Source: Parachlorella kessleri
Lineage: Eukaryota > Chlorophyta > Trebouxiophyceae > Chlorellales > Chlorellaceae
Reading direction: 5' to 3'
Length of the DNA: 30,755 nt
NCBI GenBank assembly: GCA_001598975.1
Contig: BBXU01000498.1
Location: 1 to 30,755, forward strand
Shown here: positions 1 to 11,110 of the stretch, piece after piece
Layout: each line of letters starts with the position of its first letter
Position numbering within the stretch: the first letter of the stretch is position 1
Program-made: the position numbers and the translations under genes
Notes under the pieces: generated by a model
The model's input: only the letters and a program-made list of their open reading frames with translations
Told to the model about the DNA's origin: nothing
Database searches by the model: none

Positions 1-1380
1 GGACCAGAGCAACTGGCCTGCCAACAGGGCAACCACCACAGCAGACCTGCCCATAAGCTCACCAGGGTTAATCACAGAGCCCTGGAGGGGCCCCTGGCTG
101 GAAACACAAGTCCCAGAGGTGAGCAAGACCCCTCCATAATGGGGCCCTGCAGGCCAGGGTTCTGGTTCAGGCTTTTTAGCCTGTGGGACGCGGGTTACGT
201 AATATTACGTGAGGATGAGCAGACCATCGAAATCCCCATGAAGAGAGCTTCACAGTGGTATGTTGGTTTGCTTCAATCCAAGCCCTGGTGGTGAAACTGT
301 GAGGGCCAGAGTGGGCTCACCCCAACTGCTGGTGCCACTGCTGGGCCCTTTGCCAAAGGGGGGCCTGGGAGGGGTGTCTGGACCCCCCCACCCCCCAAAC
401 AAAAATCTCAGAATAGGTCCCTCATATCCCTAAACATGCCTGTGCAAGTTTTTGTGGCTTGGAAAAAAGCCACCCAGGCCACCCTCAAATGAGGGTGGAA
501 ATGGGTCACTATCTAGGTTGAACTAGTTGTGTTCAAAAAGATTCCTTTGATACCCTGCACACCCACTTGCTCTTTTGGACCTAGAAAAGTTCCTGTGGGT
601 CCATCAAGACCTGGGCTACAGGAGTGGCCCAAGGAGGCACTTGCAACAGGGGCACCCATGGCCTGCAGCTGGCCTCCAAAAAGGGGGGTTTTCAGAACCA
701 GCAGTTTTTGGGACCAGCACCCTGCAACCCCAGTTTTAAGCAGCATGCACAACTCTGATTGCACATCTGACCCAGCCATCATGATCAGGGCCCCCCATTT
801 GCCTAAGGGGGGCCTCTGGCCAGGCTCCATATGCTCTTTGGGGCCCCTCCAGCCACCCTCACAAAGTTGCTGGTCCAAAAGGGGCCAAAAGGGAAAACCA
901 GCAACTTTACAAAACAGGGCACAACTTTCTCAAAACGCATCAGTTTTCAGCGCTCCAAGTCTCTGGTGGTTCCTCTTGTCATGACGAACAACTTTGCTGG
1001 ATCGGATTCCCTCCGAATCCGGGTATCCAGTCCTCCACCAGCCAAACACACCACAACAGGGGGTGTGGGGGATGTGCCCCCACAGGGCTGGAAATTTTTT
1101 GGGTTTTGGGCACCATGGACCTTAGGAAAATAGTGCCTGGCCCATGTTCAGCCCATGTCTAGCCCTCATGGCATACCAGGCTGTGCAGGGGTTGGTGGGT
1201 GCCCCCTGGGAGGCACCACTGCTGGAGGCTAGCAGGCCCCTGCACCACCACCCACCCAGAGAGCATGTGTGACCCATGTCACCCCCCCACCAACCTCACA
1301 TCACCATGGCCTCCTACATGCCATGGTTGGATCCCATGATAAGTGGATGGGTGTGCCTCCCCCAAAACCACACTTACATT
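1..1380. other. Gene-free left flank
   Basis: I see no gene here. The stretch is rich in runs of C and G and in short repeated words such as 'ggcccc' and 'ccaccc'. It has several overlapping open frames on both strands, the longest about 150 codons at 529-984. None of them shows a recognisable motif, and the proline, serine and tryptophan content looks like translated low-complexity DNA. Because it lies next to telomere-like repeats and a dead retroelement, it is probably repeat-derived or subtelomere-like sequence. That is inference. Confidence 0.5.
479..498. repeat. Short perfect inverted repeat
   Basis: Two perfect 9-base arms (ccaccctca and tgagggtgg) are separated by two bases and could fold into a tight hairpin. 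No gene is nearby, so no function is assigned. Confidence 0.6.
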
Positions 1381-1390
1381 TACTAAATAA

Positions 1391-1434
1391 CCCTAACCCT
1401 AAAAAAACCTAAAACCTAAACCCAAACCCAGCAA
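1391..1434. repeat. Degenerate telomere-like repeats
   Basis: The tract begins with ccctaaccctaaa and continues with cctaaaa, cctaaa and cccaaa variants. These are imperfect copies of the plant/Chlorella telomere unit CCCTAAA (TTTAGGG on the other strand). The irregular spacing shows that it is not an active chromosome end; it is an internal or decayed copy. Confidence 0.7.
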
Positions 1435-1471
1435 ACCCGGCAAACACGGCAACCTCCAACATGGATTGCAA

Positions 1472-1509
1472 GGTTTGGTGGCCTCCCTATATAGGAGGGC
1501 CACCAAACC
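1472..1509. repeat. 38-base near-perfect palindrome
   Basis: The arm ggtttggtgg is matched exactly by ccaccaaacc. The inner parts (cctcccta / taggaggg) are also nearly complementary, around a TATATA centre. It lies between the two telomere-like tracts. It could be a hairpin of a small non-autonomous transposable element or a symmetrical protein-binding site. No flanking target duplication was identified. Confidence 0.6.
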
Positions 1510-1694
1510 ACCCTAGCTAAGCACTTCTAACTACCTAATTAAGCACTTTCTGACTGACTAAGTTGTTATTACCCATTAAATTGGGACAAAAACAAAAAAA
1601 GTTTTATGAAGTCTGGGGGAGTTGAGATGGTGCCTCTGGAAAGGTTCTTACGGTTTATATAGCACAACAAATACATTTGTTTTTGGGGCGGAGT

Positions 1695-1714
1695 CCCTAA
1701 ACCCTAAACCTAAA
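1695..1714. repeat. Short telomere-type repeat
   Basis: Two perfect CCCTAAA units are followed by CCTAAA. This is the cleanest telomere-type match in the window. It lies about 100 bases upstream of the LINE remnant. Confidence 0.75.
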
Positions 1715-1811
1715 CGAGTTGACCTTGCGCTCACGGTCCGCCCTGTAAACATGTAGTCGCCCGGGGAGCTGCGTGTTACAACGCCCGTGCCTGGGCCTAA
1801 ATTACGAATAA

Positions 1812-2314
1812 TTGGATCGCCCCATATCATGTGCCAGCAATGCCATGTGGAACCCCAGCAAGGTACCTTACGCAACCCCGGAGCTGACTTTCAAGAGTCG
1901 CTACGGGTGCCTTTGGAACGCCAGTTTGGCCACTACAAGCGCCGACGAGGCAAGGCCACCTGCACACTCTATGTGTACCATGCTCCAAGGATGACTCCAT
2001 TTGTCACATCTTAGGCGAATGCTTTCAACCCCAACATGAAAGCCATGCACATCCATTGCCACAAAAAGGCGTTCATGATTATCTTTCGTGCCAAACGAAC
2101 GGCAACGAGGTGGCAGCCAGCACCCACGACACTATCAGTGCAATTGGCGCCGTTGACAAACGGATAGAGCCTGGATCTTCCCCAAGGTTGTTGGTGCAGA
2201 GTTACAAAAAATGAGACCAGATATCCTACTTATAAAAGACCTACCCCATACACAAACACAATGTGGCACTGCCTTTGCCAAAAATAAAAATAATAATAAT
2301 AATAATAATAATAA
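1812..2314 (+). mobile_element. Decayed non-LTR retrotransposon (LINE) 3' end
   Basis: Three reading frames must be combined to follow the old protein. From 1812 a frame reads TPELTFKSRYGCLWNASLA. A second frame at 1966-2030 reads VPCSKDDSICHILGEC, a Cys/His cluster of the CxxC...HxxxxC kind. A third frame from 2027 reads NPNMKAMHIHCHKKAF. Together these resemble the C-terminal zinc-binding tail that follows reverse transcriptase in algal and plant LINE-type elements, where a CPLC...H.LG.C cluster is followed by a KAMYI.RH segment. The polymerase core itself is not present. Frameshifts and stops make it non-functional. It ends in a 3' tail of A-rich sequence and TAA repeats, as in LINEs with microsatellite tails. 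The left boundary is uncertain. Confidence 0.6.
2289..2314. repeat. (AAT)n microsatellite, probable LINE tail
   Basis: Nearly nine AAT units are preceded by an A-rich stretch (2277-2288). The position just downstream of the LINE remnant, on the same strand, suggests that it is the 3' tail of the element. Confidence 0.8.
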
Positions 2315-3356
2315 CAGCTATGTCCATGTGATTGATGTAAGGACACTTGCAGGTAGGAGTCTGTCAGCAAGAAATGGGAGCCACACAAGCTTCTGAAGGA
2401 GGCATTAGCAACGGCTGACTGAACACCGTGGTTGAACATATCATAATGCTTGGCGGATCAGGTTGCGTGTACCCGCCCACACTGGAGAAGCTAGAGGATC
2501 AAAGCATCAAACACAAAAAGTCATGCATATGCAACACCACCACACGTTACTACAATGCAGCACGCCTCTCGGCGGGGGATTAGTAAGATTTGTGCTAGGG
2601 ACGGGGTGAGCTACTCACAAATGCCTCCCCACCGGGTAGCGCTTGAGCCACTCTGCGGGTTGTATGCCCGTGGGGTGCAATTAATTGACTTTTTTGACCC
2701 ACGATCCTGTCCGGTGCCTACAGGGCACCACTCGGCGCTCAGCTATTGCAAAGCAACGATGCCTGGGCTTAAATTATCTATTGAGGGTGGCAAGAAATGC
2801 GAACAGAGAGGAGGTACAGGTATACTGGGCTGATAGGGGTGTATGCAGTTATGCTCTTATTTGTTGGCGCCGGCCCAAGATGTATAACCGAGAGCGTCTC
2901 CATAATTTCCACGCCTGGCTCGTCTCCTGTGGTTTTCCCATGGCACCATTCAAGGCACCACCGCAACTGTGCCTTTAAGGCCTAGGGATATATATTTGAT
3001 TTGACCGCCCACGCAGCCCTAATAGTACAAGTTTTTTATGGCTAGCCCAAGGAATGGGCCCCTATAGCCAACCCTAATAAGCCAGCGCAAGAGTCCCAAC
3101 TGATTTTAGAGGATTAGGATACCCCCAACCTACCATGGGTTGTCATAGACACCGAAACAAGTCTAGAGTAACCAACCAGGAACTGTTGTTCACACACACC
3201 ATAGACAAATCAGAGGTGCGCCAGCCGCATCTTTCGACAGACATGGATACAAAGAATTGGCCGCCATGTAGCCCGTATCCGGGCGTACTGGGATTCCCAC
3301 AATAAGCCGACCAAAGTTGCCGAGCAGATAACACTGCAACCATAAACAAAACGGGC
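2315..3356. other. Gene-free stretch, 3' flank of NOC4
   Basis: No gene is recognised. Short open frames at 2555-2985 on the plus strand overlap each other in different frames and carry no known motif. The right-hand part must contain the 3' untranslated region of NOC4, which ends at 3357. I did not find a TGTAA motif on the minus strand within about 400 bases of that stop. Confidence 0.5.
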
Positions 3357-6300
3357 TTAAACCCAACCAACAAAGTCTGAGACGCAGTTTGCATCAAACA
3401 AAAGATGTGGTGCACTCTGGTAAAACGCTGTAGGCACTATCTTCATCCTCCGCTCAGCCTCGCTTTCGAACATGGACGCATATGATGAGGTTGAAAGGTC
3501 GCCGACGTCAACCTCTGCTGTTTTTTTTCGGTCAGATAGATCCTTCTCCAGCGTCCCGCAGAAGGCGGCCACCTGCACAACAACAAAAAAAATCTTAACA
3601 TGGCGTAGCCGCAGTATGTGACTGTAGTCTAGTCTTTTCAGCTTTCCGCCACCCTTGCGGGTCAGCCACAATTAGAAGTGCAATCTCAACCAGGCTGCTA
3701 CCAGGTGGGCAGCCACCTTTGTTTGCTGCAGGCTAAACCATTAGATCCCCACCACAATGGGACAACCCTGGGTATTAGAAACACAGCTGGGACTGACACA
3801 ATGAAGTTATCTTTTGAAGCATGCACCACGCGAGCGCTGCTAGTTGGCCACCGCTTCCTCATCATATGACTCGCTAGCCCTCGCTTTCGTAGATATGGCA
3901 GCTTGATGTGACTTTATGTCGCTTGAACAAAAATGCCGATGCTACAATACAACAATAACTAAGCCAATGGGCCAGCACGACCCTCACCCACTCCACATCA
4001 CATATGTTGTCCATATAGAAGGGCCATCCCCGAAGACCAACAAGCCCAACTACTCAACAACTTGAGCAGTATGATCAGCTAACATGAGCTATACTAGCTA
4101 ACCTGGCTGGTCTCATCTTGGCCTTAACTATTTGACAACTCACCGAGGGCATGGCATGCAGCCGCAATGCCTCAATCTCCCAGAGGCTGCTCTCAATGGC
4201 CCGACTCTGAGCCGGATCTGGCTCGCCTGGGTCGTATGCATCCACGCCACTGAACACCAAGGGCATCTGCTCCTGCCGGTGCTCCACGAAGGGCTGCCCA
4301 CCAGGCGACAAAGCTCCTGAGCCCGGGCCTGCTTCGCTGGTTGCAGGAGCTCTTGGCGGGCGGTGCAACATCTGTAAACAGGCTGGATGCCGGCGTATGA
4401 TATTATGGATGAAGGCTAGGGCCACCAGGGCACCGGCAGGAGAGCTTGACATTGCCAGCCTACACCCAGAAGGAGGCAATAATGCTATTAGCATGGCATG
4501 CAGAGGGCGGTTGGGCTCGGAGCATTCACTAGAAGTCAGCTTCAAATCAGTGAAGTCCAACTCGATAGTGTGCTGCCACCTAACAATGTCTCACATCAAC
4601 CTTAATCATGTCTACATCCAGTTCAAAACCCCAACAAGCACGAGAGGACAGCGGAGACTAGCAATCTTAAATAGTACACCAAATTAAGCCAGGCCATGCA
4701 CACGCATAGAGGTTATTGCATGCAGAGAGACAGCCACCATCGAGATACATCAAAGTCTAATTACGTCAGCTTGGCCAAACGCTTCTTAGAAAGCCAGGGG
4801 GCAGCCACCTAACCGTGCCTCTTCAGCGTGTAGCAAAGTGTCTCACACGATATGCCAGCCGGGCGCAACATGCGGCAGGCAAATGTTCCAGGTGCCCCAA
4901 GACGCAAGCAGTCCGACATCATGACGCGGGCCGGCAATCCAGCAACAGCCAACCAAAACATACCTGGCAAACTTCTTCACAAAAGATGCCGCTGTGTAGG
5001 CGGGCACCATATTGGATGCTAAGAAGATGTCCGCCAGCTGGAAGAAGCGTGCCCGGTACTTGGCCTGCAAAAATAGCACAGCAGACAAGGAGCATGTGAG
5101 AACAAGGCAAAGCCAAAATGCAATGCCGGATGGTAAGAAGACGCTGTCCACCATTACATCACCCACTGCTCATACTACTTGGTGCCACCTCAGAGGGCCC
5201 AAACATGTCCAGGGCAGCTTTTGCACAAACTAGTGAGTTCACAGATCCCTGCTTCACAACGCAGCAGCCGTGGTCCACCATCCGTCAACCTCCACCTACC
5301 TGGAAGGCAGCCGGCTCCAGCAACGCATACAAGCGCGTGTAGAAGTTGGGGTACTCCAAGCCGTGTTGGGTAACTAAGACAAAGATACCATTGAGTGCCA
5401 GCATGCCAATGAGCCCCCCTGCAGGTAAACCACCACCAACAAACAGTAGCGCCGTTAGAGCCTGATAACGGCTTTAGCTCAGCAAACGAGTAGCAACAAA
5501 TTTATACAAAGCAATGATTCAGCCAGCCACGGTTGAGTACATCTTTCAAGCTAGGGGTTGGCCCGGTCGCACAACAATGCAGGTGCACTCCTCAACCCGG
5601 CCTCCAATGCAGCCAAACAATACCAGCCTACCGGTGCAGCCCTGTCCCACTCACCCCTGTCAAGACTATGTGTTAGGAAGTCAGCGAGCAGTAGTGGGTT
5701 GAACAGGGCCGGCATGATTATGTCATGCAGCCTGGTCAGCACGCGCTTGTAGATGTCATCAGGCAACTCCAGCCGGAGGAAGGCCAGCCATGCATCGCTG
5801 CACGGGCACGGGGAAATAAGCCTCAATTGCACCTCAATTGCGATGCCCACGCTGCTTGTTCTTTGCATGGTAGCTGTATTGTTGAGAATGGCTGGAAGTT
5901 AAGGTTTGAGAGTCCACTGACAGCCACAATGCAGACAACCCACCTCCACAACTAAGACTTCCAAGGCAAACTTGACTGGGAGAAACAACTTTACCGGTAG
6001 GGGCCAAGCAGGGCAGCCATGCCTACCTGAGGGCCTTCTTCTGCAGCTTGACACTAGCCCACTTGGCATGCTGCATTGCCGGCCCTGCCGCAGCTGCCTC
6101 CACTTTGCGCTTCTTGCGCTGCCGTGACCCATCGGCATCGCTAGCAGGGACCACCACCCCAACTTCTGCTGCCCCACACCATGAGCTAAGGCCTGCCTCG
6201 TCAGAAGCCTCAAAGGCTGGCAGCTGTGTGAGGAGGTCGTGAAGAGTGCGGGCCAGGTCATACGGAGACACCGGGCGATCTGTGCCGTCACCTGCAAAGT

Positions 6301-7665
6301 ACCATGGACATGGACCCCTCCCTAAGCTACACCGCCTTATCTCCTGCTGACACTAGGCTGCTACCAACATGGCTGAGACTACAACCACCGTCGAAGGCAG
6401 CAAATTCGGCACAACACTTGAGACATTGATTTTCCGTTTTCCGTACCTTGGGGCCCCTCCTCATCAGATGCGTCACCATGCGCCCCCTCTGCCTTGGCAT
6501 GCTGTCCTGAAATCTTGGCGATTGCCCGCAACGTGTGATACCGCACATCAGCATACCCTACATCAATTAGCAGCATCAGTGTAGGGAATGCACTCGGGTA
6601 GTATAAGTATGCCCCCAGCATGCCAGCAGCCGCTATGTGCCCAAGACAGTTGCCATATGTCCCCAACCACACAAGGCTGCTCTGCAAGCCATGCAATAGG
6701 CGGCAGTACCAATCTGTTTGTAATTGTGCTCTCCCGACCCATGAGACATACTCAGCACGTCACTTATACTGCACACGAAGGTGCTTGAAATGCTGCCAAT
6801 TAAGGTGTTTGTGGTATGCCAATCGAAGCAAGAGTCTGCCTCAGAACAATAATTGTGCAGATGGCATCAGAAAAGGTGCTGAGAAGTGAGGTTATGCAGT
6901 GGTCTCTTGTTCACCATGAGACCCAGCCCTTCGGCTGGTTCTACCTCAACTCTGGGCAGCGCTTCAAGCAGACAGGCCCAACATGACCCTCACAGTGACT
7001 GGTTTTCCGCTGACATTTGGCCCCCAGTCAACCCGAGACATAACAAGTTGAGTAATATCCAGGGGCCAGCCACACACATACCTGCATACTTTGTCACCAG
7101 AGAACCGAGCACCTCCGGTTGCACCCCTTCAGCCGATGTGGCCGTCTGCACCACTCGGAAGTACAGCTCGTTATTCAGCACTCCCGGCTCCTCACCACGC
7201 ACGCACTCCATCAGCGCTGTCAGCGCCGCCAGCTGTGCCCTTGCATCTGCCACAGGCGAGGACATGAGGGCCAGCAGTGCTGACAGGTAGGCTGCATACT
7301 GCCGACGGAGCCATGCCTCAAAGACAGCCTCAGGCGTCTGCTGCTGCTGGACCACGACTGCAGGCTGCTTGCTGCTGAGGTCGCCCCTCTCAAAGGCATC
7401 AAGGAAGAACTGCTGGAGGGACCGCAGCACCTGTACAGCCTGAAAGCAGTGGAAGGCAGTCGTAGTTGTGAGCCAGATGGAACAGCCAGGACAGCCAATG
7501 GTTTCCTTTTCACAACTTTGCCCCTCCCTCTGCCAGCATTCATACATAACAACTTACCGTCGCGCTTGGCTGTGCAAGGCTGGCGACCAGCTTGGGCAGG
7601 TTGTTTACTTTCTGCTTGGGCTCCCTCAGTAGCTCCTCCGCCAAGCACTGGACTTCGGACACCAT
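3357..7665 (-). CDS. NOC4: Nucleolar complex protein 4 (Noc4), ribosome biogenesis
   Basis: Noc4 pairs with Nop14 in the nucleolus and is needed for maturation and export of the 40S subunit. Nine exons in transcript order: 7665-7558, 7439-7082, 6557-6447, 6291-6027, 5797-5655, 5418-5300, 5064-4964, 4459-4144, 3572-3357, giving 578 residues, close to the usual family length. Family hallmarks seen: AWLAFLRLELPDDIYKRVL (about residues 282-300), GLEYPNFYTRLYALLEP at the start of the CBF/Mak21 domain, SPAGALVALAFIHNIIRRHP, EPDPAQSRAIESSLWEIEAL, and the C-terminal STSSYASMF...DFVGWV. A basic cluster RQRKKRKV in exon 4 (near 6100-6127) is a likely nuclear localisation signal. The start is the first ATG in frame and is followed by strong splice donors. 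All introns are GT-AG and all phases join. It is transcribed divergently from NUP43. Confidence 0.93.
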
Positions 7666-7969
7666 GTTGGACTAGTAATACGTTGCTTGCGCTCAAAGTA
7701 AGTTGCGTGCCAAAGGGCACCGTCAGAAGGAAGCACGCATGTAGGGATGCATGCAGTTGCCAACTGCTGAAAGCTCAGCTTGATGCCGTTCAGTACATTC
7801 TTTTTTAATAGGGAACAAAGCCGTTATGTTTTGCCGTGCCACTTCTGGAGCGCCCTAGCACCCGCCATCACTTGATTGATCAAGCCAAACAGCCATTGAA
7901 CTGGGCTGTGTCACTCCTGAAAGCAATCTTGTGTACTCGTTTGGTCACTACCCTTTGTATATAATCACG
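7666..7969. promoter_or_regulatory. Shared upstream region of NOC4 and NUP43
   Basis: Only 304 bases separate the two divergent start codons, so both promoters and both 5' leaders must lie here or overlap. A weak TATA-like stretch (tgtatataatc, about 7957-7967) sits immediately upstream of the NUP43 ATG, probably too close to act as its TATA box. No other element was recognised. Confidence 0.5.
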
Positions 7970-10552
7970 ATGTCGACGTTCCTAAGTCGTCACTTCCTGT
8001 CAGAGTCTGCCAGCTGTGTTGCAAGCATCCCTTTTGCGCCAGGAGCACCTGATCAAAGCGGGCTATCAGTTACTCATAACCTCTTGGCACTGGGGGCTTG
8101 GAGCGAGGAGGCCCAGGCAAGTGCTTGGTGACACTGGCAGTGAGTTGCAGGAACATGTGAAAGCCACAAACGCCGCTATAGAGGTTGATTAGTGCGAGGC
8201 CTGTGCAGGAGCATCACCTTACAGTCATAGACCTTGTGGTTGGGCACAACGGTGACCAAGTCGCCGCACAGCCCACTATGGCACGGCTGGCCGCTTTCCA
8301 GCACCCCAGTAAAGTGACAACCGTGCAGGTGACGATGCTTGTAATTGTGTTTTGATAGGTGACCCAATGGGGAATTCGCTGTGTTATGTTGCTCGTCATT
8401 CGCATCGAGCTGTGCCTGTCCGTAGTCCTGCAATCGCACATGCACCCTGCCCCCGCAGAACTTCCCCCGGCAGCTGCTTAGCCCTGCGTTTCCTGGTTTC
8501 AGCCTACCTACCTCTATTTGACTTTGAGCTGCGTGTGCGGCATGGCTGTGTAAGAGGCGGGCATTGAAGTACTGCTTGTAGCCTGTCAATCGACAGTCTT
8601 ACTTTTACTGGGCCAGGGAACTCGCTCTGCAGGCCTGCAGCCTGGGTGGCGGGGAGGTGGTGCTGGTGGCGGCCGGTGCTGACGGCGGGCTGAGTCGGCT
8701 GAGAATGACTGTGCCGCTGGTTCCAGGGTCTCAGCCAGACGGTGTGCAGGTACTTCATGCTCTCTATTCAAGAACTGCATGGCATTCCTGACTGGGAATC
8801 AGCAGGCCACTGTCAGTTCTGGCGCCAGGCCTTGCACTTGGGGAGCAGGTGGAGGGATGATTCGCCACTCAAGCTCGAACCTGGATGGTTCTGAATCCCA
8901 GAGGCATGAAAATCACATCAACCCTTGATGATGTCGTCGGTTTGACTATTACATATGGTAGTATGGCCTTTGATACCGGAATGCGCTCCCAAGAAGCATA
9001 CCTCCCTATTCAACCTTTGTCAAATGGGGTAGGGACGAGGCTTAGTAGATGTGCCTGCATGTGGCTGCTGCAGTTGCAAGAAGAGGACATTGACGGGGCA
9101 GCCGTGCAGCCCTGGCTGGACCTACATCAAGCGGCGGTCACAGCCTTGGACGTAAATGCAGGTAAGCGCAGCAGAAGGCTTGAAGGGAGGACTGTGAACA
9201 TTTAGACGGTCAAGGCATCCGTTAGAAGTTTGGTTGATGCACCGCATCCGGCGATCGTTGGGGCGCATCTGTTGCGTGGCAATTGTCTGTGACCAGCTGT
9301 GGTGCCTTGACCTCGTGACAACCTTGTCTGTTGCGCTGCTGCTCTGCTGCTGATGAACTGTGCACAGGTGGTCTAAGCCTGTTTTGGACCTTCCCCTTAC
9401 ATGTTTTGGCACAACTTGCGCCCAGCTCAGCACTACGCATCATGCCACCCCTGCATGTTGCCCAACCCCTGCATGATGCCTGCCTGCAGTTCAAGGAGAG
9501 GTGCTAAGCACATCACAGCGAGGAACCATCGCTGTTAGCAGCCTGGCAGATGATGGCAGCAGCACCGGGCTTGGGGAGTTCTTTGAATGTGGTGGGGCTG
9601 TTGAGCTAAACTGCTGTCGGTGGGCGACGCCTAATGCTTTCGTCACTGGCTCTACACAAGGTGGGGGCTTGGCAGGACCCTGGAAAGCTATATTTGCTGT
9701 TCTGCCCAACCCTTACCAGCCAGGCAAGCGCACGGTGCAGCCTGTTGCTAGTGTTGGACAGGCGGCAGCCTTGGAGCAGTAGGGGAGCGAAAGAGGTAGA
9801 GACTTCCTTACACTTCTTTGAAAGACAAAGCACACCTCTGGTTCCTACAGGCTTGCTCCAAGTGTGGGATCGACGGCAGCCCGGCCGGCCCACTCAAGAG
9901 GGCCAGGCGGAGGGGCAGGCGCTGTCCTGCCTGGCAGCGCACCCAGCACAGCCTCATGTGTGCGCGTCGGGCAGCCATGAGGGCGGTGTGCAGTTGTGGG
10001 ACCTGCGGCAGGGGCGGCAACCGGTAGTGGCATTGAAGACAGGGGCTGGGGCAGTCAATGACTTGCACTACGACGCTGGCAGCAACGCGCCACAGCTGGT
10101 ACGTTTCGCAGTAGCTGTTGCTCAGTACCGTCGGTTGTGCTACGCTTTGGGTAGCATTGCTTGTGCTGCTGGGTATAGTGCTTCTAGGTTATGGAGGGGA
10201 ACAGAGGTATGGATGTGATTGGCAGGACTTGATCGAGCAGAGCGGAGTTGGGGTAAAGCTGTACTGAGGGCTGGGTTGGATGCAAGTGTGCTCCTGTGAT
10301 GCCCAAGGAGAAGACTGGGCCACCCGTCTTGGTGTTCACTTACACCTTCTCGTGCACAATGCTGTCCCGCAGGTGCTGTGCAGCTCCGAGGGGCTGGTGG
10401 CAACAGCGCATGACAGCGGGCGGTTGCGCACGCTCTACAGGGAGCCCACCGCCTCTATGGAGGGGCTGTGCTTGGGCAGCGCTGGGCCCTGCCGCGAGCT
10501 TTTCTGCGTGACTGACCAGCAGGCTTTGGTCTTCATGGCCAACGTTGTCTAG
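7970..10552 (+). CDS. NUP43: Nucleoporin Nup43, WD40 subunit of the Y complex
   Basis: Nup43 is a beta-propeller subunit of the Nup107-160 (Y) complex in the nuclear pore scaffold. Seven exons: 7970-8116, 8209-8328, 8633-8749, 9074-9161, 9490-9660, 9851-10098, 10373-10552, giving 356 residues (human Nup43 has 380). Two clear WD signatures are LLQVWDRRQ and VQLWDLRQGRQPV in exon 6. The spacing between them, with CLAAHP..HVCASGSHEGG, matches the corresponding Nup43 segment. The C-terminus (LGSAGPCRELFCVTDQQAL) also matches the family. The N-terminal blades are divergent but align in order (ALGAWSEEAQ, then VLVAAGADGGL). Intron 1 begins with GC rather than GT (CAG|GCAAGT). Other WD40 proteins are possible but less likely, given the C-terminal match. 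Confidence 0.87.
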
Positions 10553-11110
10553 GCTGCTTCTAGGCCACACCTAGCTTTTCACACTGTCCTGCCTGGTTGA
10601 TCTGACTGTATTGCTACCGGAACCTGACTTGGGCCCGCAAGGTTGGTGTCGGTCTCTGACAAGACTGACACCAATGGCAGCCTGCCGCATTTGCGGCTTC
10701 ACAACATACCTGTGCAAACCGGGGAGAGACATACTGGCTCAGAACTCAGGCAAGACACAGAGCATAACTGCAACTCCGGCTCAGCCCTCGGCTAGCTATA
10801 TCCTATCTCCACTCTATTCGCACTACCTGCCACCTTTACAAAATACCCGTGCAAAGCAATCTGATGGCAAGGCATCAAGCTCAATGGGATACCTACCCTC
10901 ACTCTGCAACACCACACGCCTAGGGCACGACTCGCACTGTACTTGCGGCCGCGTGTCTAGAAAGTCTAAATTATCAAGAAGTTCGCCCAGCCTAAAAAGC
11001 GTATCAAGGTAACTGGTCATAGGTGCAATATGCACGTAAAGGTTGCACCATGTTATGCACTAGGGCCGTGCACCCTAGCATACACCCCCTAACCCGCATC
11101 CGCCTGCGTG
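10553..11110. other. Convergent intergenic region NUP43/ARP6
   Basis: This is the 3' flank of both genes. I see no further gene. It holds one candidate minus-strand poly(A) signal for ARP6 (listed separately); no TGTAA was found for NUP43. Confidence 0.5.
10836..10840 (-). terminator. Candidate poly(A) signal of ARP6
   Basis: TGTAA on the minus strand lies 271 bases past the ARP6 stop codon. TGTAA is the common chlorophyte poly(A) signal, but a five-base motif also occurs by chance. Confidence 0.4.

Noticed and set aside
529..984. Open frame of about 150 codons on the plus strand in the left flank
   Set aside because: Its residues follow the low-complexity C/G-rich DNA, long frames also exist on the other strand at the same place, and there is no family motif.
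2211..2439. Open frames with long Asn or Tyr runs
   Set aside because: The runs are only the translated AAT/ATT microsatellite of the LINE tail.
2555..2985. Possible plus-strand coding frames after the LINE tail
   Set aside because: Three frames overlap without a shared theme, there are no splice sites that join them sensibly, and no domain is recognised.
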